Source: Foetidibacter luteolus (GTDB lineage Bacteria > Bacteroidota > Bacteroidia > Chitinophagales > Chitinophagaceae). From it: DNA of 64,000 nt. Within the stretch, counting starts at the first letter, position 1; each line of letters starts with the position of its first letter. Shown here in pieces: positions 1-8,016 of this stretch. The stretch is from assembly GCF_009650435.1 (NCBI RefSeq), contig NZ_VVIP01000089.1, positions 1 through 64,000 on the forward strand, in the 5' to 3' direction. Made by a program: the position numbers and the translations under genes. Below the pieces are notes generated by a model. The model was given only the letters and a program-made list of their open reading frames with translations, searched no databases and was not told where the DNA came from.

Positions 1-3
1 ACC

Positions 4-720
4 GTTAGGTGCAAGCAAAGCCACAGTCAGATTTCCTTGTTTTGCCCCAACTCTTAGACTGACCTTATGACAGAAAAAGATTTTATAGACGTAGTAGAAT
101 CAACTAACTGGAAAGCATTTAGAGGACCAGAATATTTTAACCCAGACAGTGTCGCTCCAGCGTTATCAAGCCTTATTCACTTGAGACAGGACAATGATAA
201 ATGGAAAGTCTATAATAACGTCTTATTTGCCATCGGAAATAATCATGGAGGAACATATTACCCAGCAGTTTTGTCTGCCCTTCCGCTACTTGTGCGACTA
301 TTGAAAACTACCGAAAATGAAGTAACTCGAAACTGCATTTTTGAAATATTCAGTGAATGGTATTACAGTTTCGACCCTGAAATAGGAACATACAAACTCA
401 TGACAGAGATTCAATTGGAGAGTTATGTCAGGACAAATATTAAAAGCTGTATAGCTGGGAATGTATGGAATGAGAGTGAAAGAAATATGATACTTATTGC
501 TGACTTCCTTAACTACTTCAACGAAGAAGCAAGCACCTAACATTGGGCTTTACGCAAGTTAGGCAAGACATTTTAAAATCAGCTAATTGCAAATCCAGGC
601 TGTAGTTCGTGCAGGACAAACACTTTCAACTTTACTTCTTAAATTCAACTTTATATTTTCAATCAGCAGCGGTTGTGGGCAGACGGAATGCTAATTCCCA
701 ACCTGCATAAAGCCCTGTTC
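4..720 (+). other. Gene cassette 1 of the attC-like array
   Basis: This first complete cassette opens with GTTAGGTGC at 4-12 and closes with the reverse-complementary GCACCTAAC at 533-541, followed by its own long site up to the next GTT at 721. It holds one gene (67-540). The array probably continues upstream of the window, because position 4 is already a cassette junction. The same layout repeats to 15.3 kb. Confidence 0.75.
67..540 (+). CDS. Hypothetical protein, possibly HEAT-like (cassette 1)
   Basis: This 157-residue acidic, soluble protein has no signal peptide or membrane segment. It is predicted helical, and the segment around residues 57-80 (NNHGGTYYPAVLSALPLLV) resembles the repeat helices of small HEAT-like proteins that often accompany polymorphic toxins. 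That resemblance is from memory and is weak. The ATG at 67 is 55 bp after the cassette's opening box, and the stop codon directly abuts the closing box. No catalytic motif is evident. An immunity-type role is only a guess based on size, composition and the cassette setting. Confidence 0.8.
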   Translation: MTEKDFIDVVESTNWKAFRGPEYFNPDSVAPALSSLIHLRQDNDKWKVYNNVLFAIGNNHGGTYYPAVLSALPLLVRLLKTTENEVTRNCIFEIFSEWYYSFDPEIGTYKLMTEIQLESYVRTNIKSCIAGNVWNESERNMILIADFLNYFNEEAST

Positions 721-730
721 GTTGTGTGAT
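532..730 (+). other. attC-like recombination site A
   Basis: The outer boxes are AGCACCTAAC (532-541) and GTTGTGTGAT (721-730). The inner arms GGGCTTTACGCAAGTTAGG (545-563) and CCCAACCTGCATAAAGCCC (697-715) pair with few mismatches. The total is 199 bp. The closing box matches the start of cassette 1 (4-12), and the opening box matches the end of cassette 2. Confidence 0.75.
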
Positions 731-735
731 ATTTT

Positions 736-1617
736 ATGACCAATCCCGAACTTCTAAAGAATATTAAAGCAGCTGTTAAAAACAGCGGATACTCCCTTGA
801 ACAAAAGGCAGGACATCTTCTTCAGAAAAGAGGATGGATTCCCTTTTATTCAACCAATTATATTGACCCAAGTTTTGGCAAAGAACGAGAGTTAGATATT
901 TTGGCATATAAAATTATTAATCAACGTCGGGTTGAATTGCGAATTTCTTGCAAACGTAGCAATACAAAGCCGTGGATATTATTTACTGAAGACTCTTCAA
1001 GATATGTTGAACATTCAAGTATCTTAAAAATCACACCTGTTGTATCTAATCAACACCAAAAGAGAAAAATCCTATACGCTTTACGACCATTGCCATTTTT
1101 TTCTCATAAAAGAAGAGCAATAAATTACACATCATTTACCAAAGCTGAATTTAATAATGAAGCTCGCAGTTTAATAAAGGATGGAATATTTTCTGCCTTG
1201 AATAGTATCTACCATAGAATCTTCCCAGGACAACTATTATTTGACACAAGAGGTACAATATATTTTTTCATTACACTATTTGAAGGAAATCTTTTTGAAT
1301 CATATTATGACCCGTCGTTAGATGATGATGTAGTGAATGAAATTGATTATGGCATTTATGATACAAGGTTGACACTTCTTACAGAAAGACAAACTATTTC
1401 AAACGAACACGGTGCTCCAGTTCAACTATCTGACGTGATGTATTGGTTTTCCGACTGGTTTAGACTTGAAATAATTACTTGGAAAGCTTTTGACAATTAT
1501 TTATCAACACTTGACAAAACTTTCAATGAAATTAGTCAAGAAGATATAACATGTTTTGGGAAATCATGGAGCGAAGAGAATTTTCCCAAAATAATTGGTG
1601 AAGCACCCAAAATATAA
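736..1617 (+). CDS. PD-(D/E)XK nuclease-like protein (cassette 2)
   Basis: This 293-residue protein has an N-terminal pattern typical of restriction-endonuclease-fold proteins: Glu22 in helix 1, RELD with Asp54, a beta strand, then ISCK with Lys73. The usual E/Q before x-K is replaced by Ser71-Cys72-Lys73. The phrase CKRSNTKPW is common in Bacteroidota PD-(D/E)XK-like proteins of unknown target. The rest (residues 100-293) is unassigned. The gene fills the cassette between GTTGTGTGAT (721) and ATCACACAAC (1622-1631). It could be a DNA-acting defence or repair nuclease; activity is not established by the sequence. The ATG at 736 follows directly after the opening box. Confidence 0.7.
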   Translation: MTNPELLKNIKAAVKNSGYSLEQKAGHLLQKRGWIPFYSTNYIDPSFGKERELDILAYKIINQRRVELRISCKRSNTKPWILFTEDSSRYVEHSSILKITPVVSNQHQKRKILYALRPLPFFSHKRRAINYTSFTKAEFNNEARSLIKDGIFSALNSIYHRIFPGQLLFDTRGTIYFFITLFEGNLFESYYDPSLDDDVVNEIDYGIYDTRLTLLTERQTISNEHGAPVQLSDVMYWFSDWFRLEIITWKAFDNYLSTLDKTFNEISQEDITCFGKSWSEENFPKIIGEAPKI

Positions 1618-1621
1618 AAAC

Positions 1622-1825
1622 ATCACACAACATTGGTATTGCCAATAGTGGGGCTGGACATTGGAACAATCAGCAGCGATAATTCTGTTGTACTGCGGTT
1701 CGGGGCTCGACGAATAAAGCCCAGCTTTAGTTCTTAATATTTAACTTTATCAAAAAGCCAGGCAGCGGTTCCGGCGGACGAATATAAAATTCCCCACCAT
1801 CGGCAATACCTGCTCGTTGTGCGTA
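1622..1825 (+). other. attC-like recombination site B
   Basis: The boxes are ATCACACAAC (1622-1631) and GTTGTGCGTA (1816-1825). The arms GGTATTGCCAATAGTGGGG (1635-1653) and CCCCACCATCGGCAATACC (1792-1810) pair. The total is 204 bp. Internal motif copies are GGGCTGGACATT, GGGCTCGACGAAT and CCGGCGGACGAAT. Confidence 0.75.
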
Positions 1826-1828
1826 ATT

Positions 1829-2398
1829 ATGGGACTTGATTACAGATACATAACAATTATTGAAAAATCTAACAGAGAAAGATTAATAACCAAACTTTCT
1901 ATCGACGCAACAGAACATAAGAGTAAGTTTGGAAATTGTACCGTTATTCACTTTAAGTTGGACAAGGATATATTACATTACTTAAAACGCGAGATACAGC
2001 AAAATGAAAGACTAGGATACTGGAAAAATCTGTTTTTTCGAAAGTCTCGATTTAATGATTATTTCTTGGGTGACAAGGTCAAAATTGGTTGCATTTATAT
2101 CGAAGAGGAAAACCTATCCGATTTCGATTACCTAATTGTGTCTTTCAAGGCCGCAAGCACATCCATGAGTATTTTATTCCAAAATTCTAGATCGATCAAA
2201 GAATGGTTTGTTGATTTAAGTAAAGAAGTGAATGCTGCGGTTACTTTTTTAGATATGGAAGATGATGGTTACAGGATTATTTATAAAAATGGGATGGAAA
2301 TGGAAATGACATTTCCTGAGGATGCTGAGAAGATTTTAGACGAACAAAAATTCTATTTGAAAATATTCGAAGATTTTGGTAGGGCCAGGAATGTCTAG
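1829..2398 (+). CDS. Hypothetical protein (cassette 3)
   Basis: This protein of 189 residues has no recognised domain, signal peptide or membrane segment; it is a mixed alpha/beta soluble protein with charged helices near the C-terminus (EDAEKILDEQKFYLKIFEDF). The ATG at 1829 lies inside an unusually long cassette-end repeat: GTTGTGCGTAATTATG at 1816-1831 is the perfect reverse complement of CATAATTACGCACAAC at 2412-2427, just after the stop. The start codon is therefore part of the recombination-associated repeat. An in-frame TTG at 1817 is possible but lies in the core box. Confidence 0.75.
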   Translation: MGLDYRYITIIEKSNRERLITKLSIDATEHKSKFGNCTVIHFKLDKDILHYLKREIQQNERLGYWKNLFFRKSRFNDYFLGDKVKIGCIYIEEENLSDFDYLIVSFKAASTSMSILFQNSRSIKEWFVDLSKEVNAAVTFLDMEDDGYRIIYKNGMEMEMTFPEDAEKILDEQKFYLKIFEDFGRARNV

Positions 2399-2417
2399 AG
2401 CAACTACTACCCATAAT

Positions 2418-2621
2418 TACGCACAACATCGGCCTCTGCGGAATACGGGCTGACGAATATATCCTGATCGACATTAACACGGATGAGCTGCAGTTCAGGC
2501 GACAGGAACACGGATCGGCTATTGGAATTTAACGTCGACGACATAACTTTACTCAGCTGACGGTCCCGGCAGCCGGAACATGAAATTCCCGTACTGCGCA
2601 AGGCCGTGGGCGTTGTAGGCA
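2418..2621 (+). other. attC-like recombination site C
   Basis: The boxes are TACGCACAAC (2418-2427; complementarity to the cassette start extends to 2412) and GTTGTAGGCA (2612-2621). The arms CGGCCTCTGCGGAATACGGG (2430-2449) and CCCGTACTGCGCAAGGCCGT (2588-2607) pair. The total is 204 bp. The arms are nearly the same as those of site G. Confidence 0.75.
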
Positions 2622-2628
2622 ACCTTAA

Positions 2629-3624
2629 ATGACACTACCAGACAGTATGGATTTACAAAAGTTTATTGAAATCGATGAAACGAAGGAAAGCATAATTGCT
2701 AAGTTGGAGTATCTTAAAAGAGAAGGACTTCACGACTATTTGCAGTTTGGTATTTTTGAAATGGGGTTAAAACGATTACCAACAAAAAAGAGCGACCAGA
2801 TTTTAGAGCAAATCATAGCTAAATCACCTAATGACTTAAATGTAAAAGTCAAAAACGCGGAACATTACAAAGCCCACCTTTGCTGTATTAAGCATGTGTT
2901 AGAAGAGATGTTCTTGAATGAACCTTTTTTGGAGAACCTTAGAAAGTATAAGGTTGAAGAAGAAAAGGATATGGTTGTTTACAATTATTACAACCTTCTT
3001 CGTGAGATTTTATTTGACATGGCTTTATTGATACAGGACTACAATCAAACTATCAAAGGAGTTGCACCGACGAAATTTTCACTGGGGAAAAACCTTTATC
3101 AAAGAGATTTTACGCTTTATCAGCTATTGCCGCAAGTTATCTTTGGACAAGCATCTTTCCATTCATTCATTGAAAGAGAACCAAACGTTTCAATTGCGAT
3201 TATTAGACAGGTCATTGAATTAAGGATTAGGAAGGCATTTGGAATTATGGGCACGTACGACAAAGTGAAAGACAGTTTTGAACCTTTGCCGCTTGGACAA
3301 GTGTTTGACGAAATAAAAAAACATCAGAAAGAAATTGACTTTGCAATTCCACTTGCCAATATTGTTCGCATTAACGGCTGGTCAAATATTTTCATGCATT
3401 CAGGAATGAAAGACTACACATGGACTTTGATTTTTGTTTATCGCTATTTGCATGAATTCGCCAAAGGTAGAAAAGATGGAAAGTCATGGAGTTCAAATTC
3501 CGGCATCCGATTAAAACAGGAAACTTTAGATAAAATTGTCAACGGATTAGAACAGACATTGAAAAGCTACAATGCCAATTTAGAATTGTTTAAAACGAAG
3601 CCAGACGTTTATATTACGACATAG
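2629..3624 (+). CDS. Hypothetical protein (cassette 4)
   Basis: This 331-residue soluble, largely helical protein belongs to no family I recognise. It contains charged N-terminal helices, a central segment with aromatic clusters (QRDFTLYQLLPQVIFGQ), and a C-terminal half with conserved-looking IVRINGWSNIFMHSG followed by helices. There is no signal peptide. It is the largest intact gene of the array. The cassette runs from GTTGTAGGCA (2612) to TGCCTACAAC (3631-3640), with the ATG at 2629 and the stop 7 bp before the closing box. No function is proposed. Confidence 0.75.
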   Translation: MTLPDSMDLQKFIEIDETKESIIAKLEYLKREGLHDYLQFGIFEMGLKRLPTKKSDQILEQIIAKSPNDLNVKVKNAEHYKAHLCCIKHVLEEMFLNEPFLENLRKYKVEEEKDMVVYNYYNLLREILFDMALLIQDYNQTIKGVAPTKFSLGKNLYQRDFTLYQLLPQVIFGQASFHSFIEREPNVSIAIIRQVIELRIRKAFGIMGTYDKVKDSFEPLPLGQVFDEIKKHQKEIDFAIPLANIVRINGWSNIFMHSGMKDYTWTLIFVYRYLHEFAKGRKDGKSWSSNSGIRLKQETLDKIVNGLEQTLKSYNANLELFKTKPDVYITT

Positions 3625-3630
3625 AAAGAC

Positions 3631-3831
3631 TGCCTACAACATGGGTATTGCTACAACTTGGGCTGGACATTATAAACATCGGCAGCAGTAATAAATTCAT
3701 CTTCGGTTCCGGCTTGATATTATAAACTTGGCTATTGAACAAAACATCAACAAAAGTTCAGCTATCAACAGCAGTTCCGGCGTGACGAATTCAAATGCCC
3801 AAACTGCAGCAATACCTGTTCGTTATGTGCC
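3631..3831 (+). other. attC-like recombination site D
   Basis: The boxes are TGCCTACAAC (3631-3640) and GTTATGTGCC (3822-3831). The arms GGTATTGCTACAACTTGGG (3644-3662) and GCCCAAACTGCAGCAATACC (3797-3816) pair. The total is 201 bp. Its right end is part of a 57-bp direct repeat also found at 11611-11667. Confidence 0.7.
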
Positions 3832-3867
3832 ATACTGCCCAACAGTTTCACCAGCGTTGGGGCGACA
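3811..3867 (+). repeat. 57-bp direct repeat, copy 1
   Basis: Identical to 11611-11667. It spans the right end of one site, the GTTATGTGCC box, and a stretch (CCAGCGTTGGGGCGACA) resembling the left half of another site, so it looks like a gene-less, collapsed cassette junction. It includes the hairpin CCCAAC...GTTGGG. The rest of the gap to the gene at 4106 (3868-4105) is A/T-rich; it holds one further partial box (GACACATAAC, 4076-4085) but no credible ORF. Confidence 0.75.
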
Positions 3868-4105
3868 GTAAAAATGTTCTTTATCATTTAGTTTTGACTT
3901 GACCCAAAGCCCACATCAGCTTGACGTTCTTTGTTCATCTTTTGTACATTTTTTGTTCTTTTGTTTTTCAATTTAGCATTTGTATCGGGTGGACTTTGGC
4001 TCAAGTCATAAGCAAGCGGACACAGTACACGGTTTAACAATCACTGCAACCTTGACAAAAACTATTGAGCAGCACGACACATAACATTTGAAAAAGCAAA
4101 CAGCT

Positions 4106-4411
4106 ATGCCATCTTACGCACCAAGGACGGAGCCAGTCAAAAAACAGGAAGAATTAGCAAAGAGAGGAATAGAGTTAATATTAGGGATTAGAAAAAATGT
4201 TGAGGCTGACAAATTATTAAAGCTTGTTGACAAATACAGAAAAGCTCAATTATCAATGCTCAAAGCTAAAGTTCATACGTTTAAAGAAAATGAATTTCAG
4301 AAAAAGCCAAACAATGTAACGTTTGAAAAGTTAGAGAAATTGACAACAGAGTGGACAGACAAAACCAATGACGACATTATTAAAGAAGTAAAAAAATCCA
4401 ACAATCTTTAA
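4106..4411 (+). CDS. Small charged hypothetical protein (cassette 5)
   Basis: This protein of 101 residues from the ATG at 4106 is very lysine- and glutamate-rich and predicted almost entirely helical, with heptad-like spacing (LIDKYRKAQLSMLKAKVHTF region) suggesting a coiled coil. A TTG at 4088 would add six residues but overlaps the remnant box at 4076-4085, so ATG is preferred. The cassette extends from GTTATGTGCC (3822) to GGCACATAAC (4542-4551). The gap of about 270 bp before the gene is unusual for the array, and the decayed box in it suggests two fused cassettes. No function recognised. Confidence 0.6.
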   Translation: MPSYAPRTEPVKKQEELAKRGIELILGIRKNVEADKLLKLVDKYRKAQLSMLKAKVHTFKENEFQKKPNNVTFEKLEKLTTEWTDKTNDDIIKEVKKSNNL

Positions 4412-4541
4412 TGTTGCAGTTTTCGGTGGACACAGAAGCGTTTGACAACTCTGAAAATATTACAAGCTTTGGTAGCGACAGTTTTTAAAACAAAAAGTTC
4501 TTTACAAAATCAAGCACCTAATTCCAGACACGAAGAAGTAC

Positions 4542-4744
4542 GGCACATAACAGGCGGTTTGGCAATATGGCGGGGCGACGAAAATATTCTCAACTTTTTG
4601 TTCGCTAATCGGCTTCAGTTCCAGCAGACGAATAACACCGAGCAAAAGAATAAACAATGAACTTTTAGTTATAAATTTAGCAGCGGTTTCGGGCTGACGA
4701 TTTTCAAATACCGCCACATCGCCAAGCCGTGTCCGTTGTGCGCA
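4542..4744 (+). other. attC-like recombination site E
   Basis: The boxes are GGCACATAAC (4542-4551) and GTTGTGCGCA (4735-4744). The left arm starts GGCGGTTTGGC (4553) and ends GGCGG; the right arm is CCGCCACATCGCCAAGCCGT (4711-4730). The total is 203 bp. Between the stop of the previous gene (4411) and this site (4412-4541) nothing is recognisable beyond a partial CACCTAA box near 4514. Confidence 0.7.
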
Positions 4745-4775
4745 ACATAAAACCAGCCTGACCCGTTTTTGATTT

Positions 4776-5392
4776 ATGCTGAAACTGTTAATTACTCTCG
4801 TATCATTTCTTTTTACCACCAGTTTTCTTCATTTCAGAAGATAACTGACTCCCTACAAATTGAAATAAGAGTTAAGAAAGAATATTTAGCGACTCATGAC
4901 AAAAAGTATTACGAAGTGATATATCGATACGAAAACTTCGACATTACCAAGGACACTGTTGCTGAAAAAAGATTTGATATTGATTTGACAATTAAGAATA
5001 CTGCAACAAATTCAATATTTATTTGGTTAATGTCTTGTTCATGGGAAGACAATTTTTTAGTAAATAATAACTACATTTTTATAGCAGGACACGATTGCGA
5101 CAAAAACATTCCGACAATTGTTGAAATTAAGCCGGGTGAAAGTAGACGATATAACATTACTCTTATTAAATCTATCAAGTTTGACTATCCGTGTCGAAAT
5201 TGCATTTACGGTCGACAAGTTGAAGAAACAAAGCTTGGACTCATTTTAATCAGTGATATAACCAAACGAGACTATATTGATTATCTCTTGAACATGGAAG
5301 ATAGAAGCAAGTGGATAATTGTTTGGAGTAATTCAATATCCTTACTCGGAAAACAACCAGAACCTAAAACGATTAATATTTACAAAAACTGA
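4776..5392 (+). pseudogene. Secreted hypothetical protein, frameshifted near the signal peptide (cassette 6)
   Basis: The main ORF (ending 5392) has no ATG in its first part and would need a TTG at 4769. In the neighbouring frame an ATG at 4776 encodes a textbook signal peptide (MLKLLITLVSFLFTTSF) that runs into a stop shortly after. Joining the two frames near 4825-4840 gives a signal peptide followed directly by QKITDSLQIEIRVKK and a body of about 190 residues. The body has beta-rich character and a CRNC motif around the middle. I infer a one-base indel, or a sequencing error. The cassette runs from GTTGTGCGCA (4735) to TGCGCACAAC (5398-5407). Function unknown. Confidence 0.6.
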
Positions 5393-5397
5393 AGAGC

Positions 5398-5605
5398 TGC
5401 GCACAACAGCCGCATTTGTGCTATTGGGGTGCGACGCAAAGCGTCGTTCAACAGCAGTAACGCTGTTCAGCTTTTTGTCCCAGCTTGACTTTTAAAATTA
5501 AGCAACAGAATATGTTTTGTACTTTAGTTCATCGTTCGGCAGCCGTCGCCGGGGGCGACGAATAGATGAAGTCCCCAACAGCACAAATGCCTTACGTTGT
5601 AGGCA
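5398..5605 (+). other. attC-like recombination site F
   Basis: The boxes are TGCGCACAAC (5398-5407) and GTTGTAGGCA (5596-5605). The arms GCATTTGTGCTATTGGGG (5412-5429) and CCCCAACAGCACAAATGC (5573-5590) differ by one base in 18. The total is 208 bp. This is the cleanest inner stem of the array. Confidence 0.8.
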
Positions 5606-5651
5606 ACCCGAACCTTAAACATTGCACAATTTCGTATCGACAATTCGCAAT

Positions 5652-6134
5652 ATGAACGGCAAAGCAGTCCTTATTACTTTACTGATTGGCTTAACAACAT
5701 TTATAGCTGGTTGGTATTTAAGTACTAGGCTTCGATTAAATGAAGAAGACGTTAGGTCTCAAAGAAATCAAAGTATTGTTGGTAAGGTATCCCGAGTCGA
5801 AACTACCTCTAGTAATAACCTTTCTAGCTCTATTTCTGGACGTTTTGTTTTAGCCGAATCTGGCTGTGCTGGATTAAACTTTATCAGTCACGATTTGGTG
5901 CTTTGGACAAACGAAATTTCATGTGACGATCCGGACACTCTGAAAATTCGTTGGTTGAACGACTCAAGTTTTATGACTCGGAATATTTTACGAATCAACA
6001 AGGATTGTCCCCCAAGAGTTGATATCTATAATGTTGTTTCATTCGACGGAAAGCAATTAATATTGCGAGATATTTGGACAGGGTGGAATGATTCGAAAGA
6101 CGAAATTTTTGAATTTTTTAGACAACCTGATTAA
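5652..6134 (+). CDS. Membrane-anchored hypothetical protein (cassette 7)
   Basis: The protein has 160 residues from the ATG at 5652; an in-frame TTG at 5622 would add ten. One N-terminal hydrophobic segment (residues 4-21, AVLITLLIGLTTFIAGWYL) is followed by basic residues and no cleavage site, so it is probably a single-pass anchor with the rest on one side of the inner membrane. The soluble part is beta-rich and contains three cysteines (SGCAGL, EISCDDP, DCPPR). The cassette is closed by a 14-bp complement: GTTGTAGGCAACCC (5596-5609) against GGGTTGCCTACAAC (6139-6152). Function unknown. Confidence 0.7.
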   Translation: MNGKAVLITLLIGLTTFIAGWYLSTRLRLNEEDVRSQRNQSIVGKVSRVETTSSNNLSSSISGRFVLAESGCAGLNFISHDLVLWTNEISCDDPDTLKIRWLNDSSFMTRNILRINKDCPPRVDIYNVVSFDGKQLILRDIWTGWNDSKDEIFEFFRQPD

Positions 6135-6142
6135 TCATGGGT

Positions 6143-6344
6143 TGCCTACAACATCGGCCTGGCGCAATACGGGCTGACGAATAAGTCCTGATCGACATCA
6201 ACACGGATAAGCTGCAGTTCCGGGCGACAGGAACACGGATCAGCTTTGGAATATAACATCGACAATATATCTTTACTCAGCTGACGGTCCGGGCAGACGG
6301 AACCTGAATTCCCGTACTGCGCAAGGCCGTGGGCGTTAGGCGCA
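6143..6344 (+). other. attC-like recombination site G
   Basis: The boxes are TGCCTACAAC (6143-6152) and GTTAGGCGCA (6335-6344). The arms CGGCCTGGCGCAATACGGG (6155-6173) and CCCGTACTGCGCAAGGCCG (6311-6329) pair at 17 of 19 positions. The total is 202 bp. It is a close relative of site C over its full length. Confidence 0.8.
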
Positions 6345-6366
6345 ACTTGAACAACAGTGATTTGAT

Positions 6367-6693
6367 ATGCCAAACCAATTAAGCAATTCATTTAGTGGTG
6401 CACTTAGAACGTTCGCCTATTTTATGGCGAGTGGAACACAAAATACTTTAGAAGGTGTTGACTACCTCTCTCTTTATGGGAACGAGCCAAGTGCAATTGA
6501 ACAGGTATTTGCCATTTATGTCAATGTCATCCAACTTGACGAAGAAGGGACGGTTTTAAATTCAAAGTATGCCGAGAAAAGAGCGACAGATTATTTGAGG
6601 GCTTATTGCGACCCAACCTTTGAGGTAACGCCGGCTTATGAGGATTGGGAAGTCGCCTTACATGCTCCGCCACCCTTGCAAGACTTAATCTGA
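6367..6693 (+). CDS. Small hypothetical protein (cassette 8, first gene)
   Basis: This 108-residue soluble acidic protein shows a GVDYLSLYGNEPSAIEQVFAIYVNV core followed by EGTVLNSKYAEKRATDYLRAY. This resembles a small uncharacterised family (DUF7677-like) that I recall from several phyla; the match is from memory. It is followed 12 bp later by a second gene in the same cassette, so the two are probably co-transcribed and may work together. The ATG at 6367 lies 23 bp after the opening box. Confidence 0.7.
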   Translation: MPNQLSNSFSGALRTFAYFMASGTQNTLEGVDYLSLYGNEPSAIEQVFAIYVNVIQLDEEGTVLNSKYAEKRATDYLRAYCDPTFEVTPAYEDWEVALHAPPPLQDLI

Positions 6694-6705
6694 CAATAAA
6701 ACTTC

Positions 6706-7071
6706 ATGACCGATACACAAAAGCGTTTTCAAGAAACGTTCGATAGGCTCATCGCCCTTTCCACCCAAGACAAAAAGTTGTTTTTAGAGTTGCTTCTTTT
6801 TTCTTTCACGATATCAGCACGAGGGATATGGTCGGATGAGTTGCCATCCGACAGGGACAAGGTCGAAGCGTTAAAGTGGTTGAATGAACTTAATCATCGG
6901 ATTTGGAACATAAGATTTGAACTGGAGGAAGGAGTTGACAGCGACAGTATTAGCCGCCTCTACGAGAACTTAAACTTTTACGGTGAGCAATCTGCTTTAT
7001 TACGACAGCATGTTATGCCGACACTTTTATCTGCATTTGAACTGTTCAAAAACATTAGTGCGACAGCATAA
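6706..7071 (+). CDS. Small hypothetical protein (cassette 8, second gene)
   Basis: This 121-residue helical soluble protein contains TQKRFQETFDRLIALSTQDKK at the N-terminus and a WSDELPSDRDKVEALKWLNELNHRIWNI segment. I do not recognise the family. It shares a cassette with the gene at 6367-6693, one of only two two-gene cassettes here. The closing box TGCGCCTAAC (7072-7081) abuts the stop. A two-gene cassette is compatible with a paired module such as toxin and antidote, but no toxin fold is visible. Confidence 0.7.
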   Translation: MTDTQKRFQETFDRLIALSTQDKKLFLELLLFSFTISARGIWSDELPSDRDKVEALKWLNELNHRIWNIRFELEEGVDSDSISRLYENLNFYGEQSALLRQHVMPTLLSAFELFKNISATA

Positions 7072-7276
7072 TGCGCCTAACATTCAGTTTTCCGTCAGCA
7101 GGGGGCGACGAATAAATTCTCATCGTTAGTGCTACTATCAGCTACATATCAGGCTGACCGAACGCAGATGAGCAGCAGAATATGTTTTCAACTTTTGTAA
7201 CTTCGGTCGGCCACAGTTCCGGGCTGGACGTTTTCCAAATGCCCTGCCGGACGCAAAGCTGTGGCCGTTAGGCGCA
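7072..7276 (+). other. attC-like recombination site H
   Basis: The boxes are TGCGCCTAAC (7072-7081) and GTTAGGCGCA (7267-7276), here complementary to each other as well because both neighbouring cassettes have the same box. The arms are CAGTTTTCCGTCAGCAGGG (7085-7103) and CCCTGCCGGACGCAAAGCTG (7242-7261). The total is 205 bp. Confidence 0.75.
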
Positions 7277-7302
7277 ATCACAACAGCTTACCGTTTTTGA
7301 CA

Positions 7303-7785
7303 ATGAAGAACATAGTGACCATAGCTTTTATAATATCAGCAGTAAATGTTTTTAGTCAGAAGAATATTTCGGGAATATATTATCACAACTTCGGTCATAC
7401 TCTTATTCTAAAGAGTGACAGTACCTAGGACTTCAAAACTGGTTTTGATTTATCCTCCTCATGGTCACAAGGGCATTGGTCTTTACAGAGAGACACTGTC
7501 TATTTATTTTATGTCCCAATACTTGACACTCTCAAAGTGGGAAAAGAACGTGACACACTTGTTCTTTCGTCAGACCCAAAATCAGAACGCATTGACAGCT
7601 TAACATACATTGCTACGCTTTTATCTGGTGGCGGACAAAACAGAACACCGCACCCTCAGAAGCTATTGGTAAAGAAAAATACTTTATTGATAATAGACCC
7701 AAACGGTAAAGTTGTTGCGAAGGACTTATATGATCCGATGAGACAAAAATACTTTTCGACAAAATTTTACAAATCCAAAGACTGA
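7303..7785 (+). pseudogene. Secreted hypothetical protein with in-frame stop (cassette 9)
   Basis: From the ATG at 7303 a signal peptide (MKNIVTIAFIISAVNVFSQ) leads into a mature region that hits TAG at 7426-7428 after 41 codons. The same frame then stays open to 7785, giving a total of 160 codons including the stop. The downstream part (DTLKVGKERDTLVLSSDPK, then KNTLLIIDPNGKVVAKDLYDP) is continuous in character with the start. I infer a single nonsense mutation. The cassette runs from GTTAGGCGCA (7267) to TGCGCCTAAC (7790-7799). Function unknown; the sequence suggests a small exported beta-rich protein. Confidence 0.65.
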
Positions 7786-7789
7786 CGAA

Positions 7790-7995
7790 TGCGCCTAACA
7801 AAAGTATTGCTAGCAAATGGGGCAGACGGAAGAACAATCAGCAGCAATACGCTATTGTACTGCATCTCGGCTTGACGGAATTCTCCTGATCTATTAGTCG
7901 TAAACTTGTGCATTTAATTCATTATTCTGCTGCAGTTGCGGGCAGACTCAGCATCAAATATCCCATCTGCAGCAATACTCTGTCCGTTATGCGTA
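7790..7995 (+). other. attC-like recombination site I
   Basis: The boxes are TGCGCCTAAC (7790-7799) and GTTATGCGTA (7986-7995). The arms AGTATTGCTAGCAAATGGG (7803-7821) and CCCATCTGCAGCAATACT (7962-7979) pair. The total is 206 bp. Confidence 0.75.
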
Positions 7996-8016
7996 ACCAT
8001 ACAACGACATACAACA

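Noticed and set aside
2407..2622. Minus-strand ORF of 71 codons similar to one at 6146-6391
   Set aside because: Both lie inside attC-like sites C and G, and their similarity follows from the sites being near copies. There is no independent coding evidence.
4442..4660. 72-codon ORF after cassette gene 5
   Set aside because: It runs across site E boxes and arms and has no coding character.
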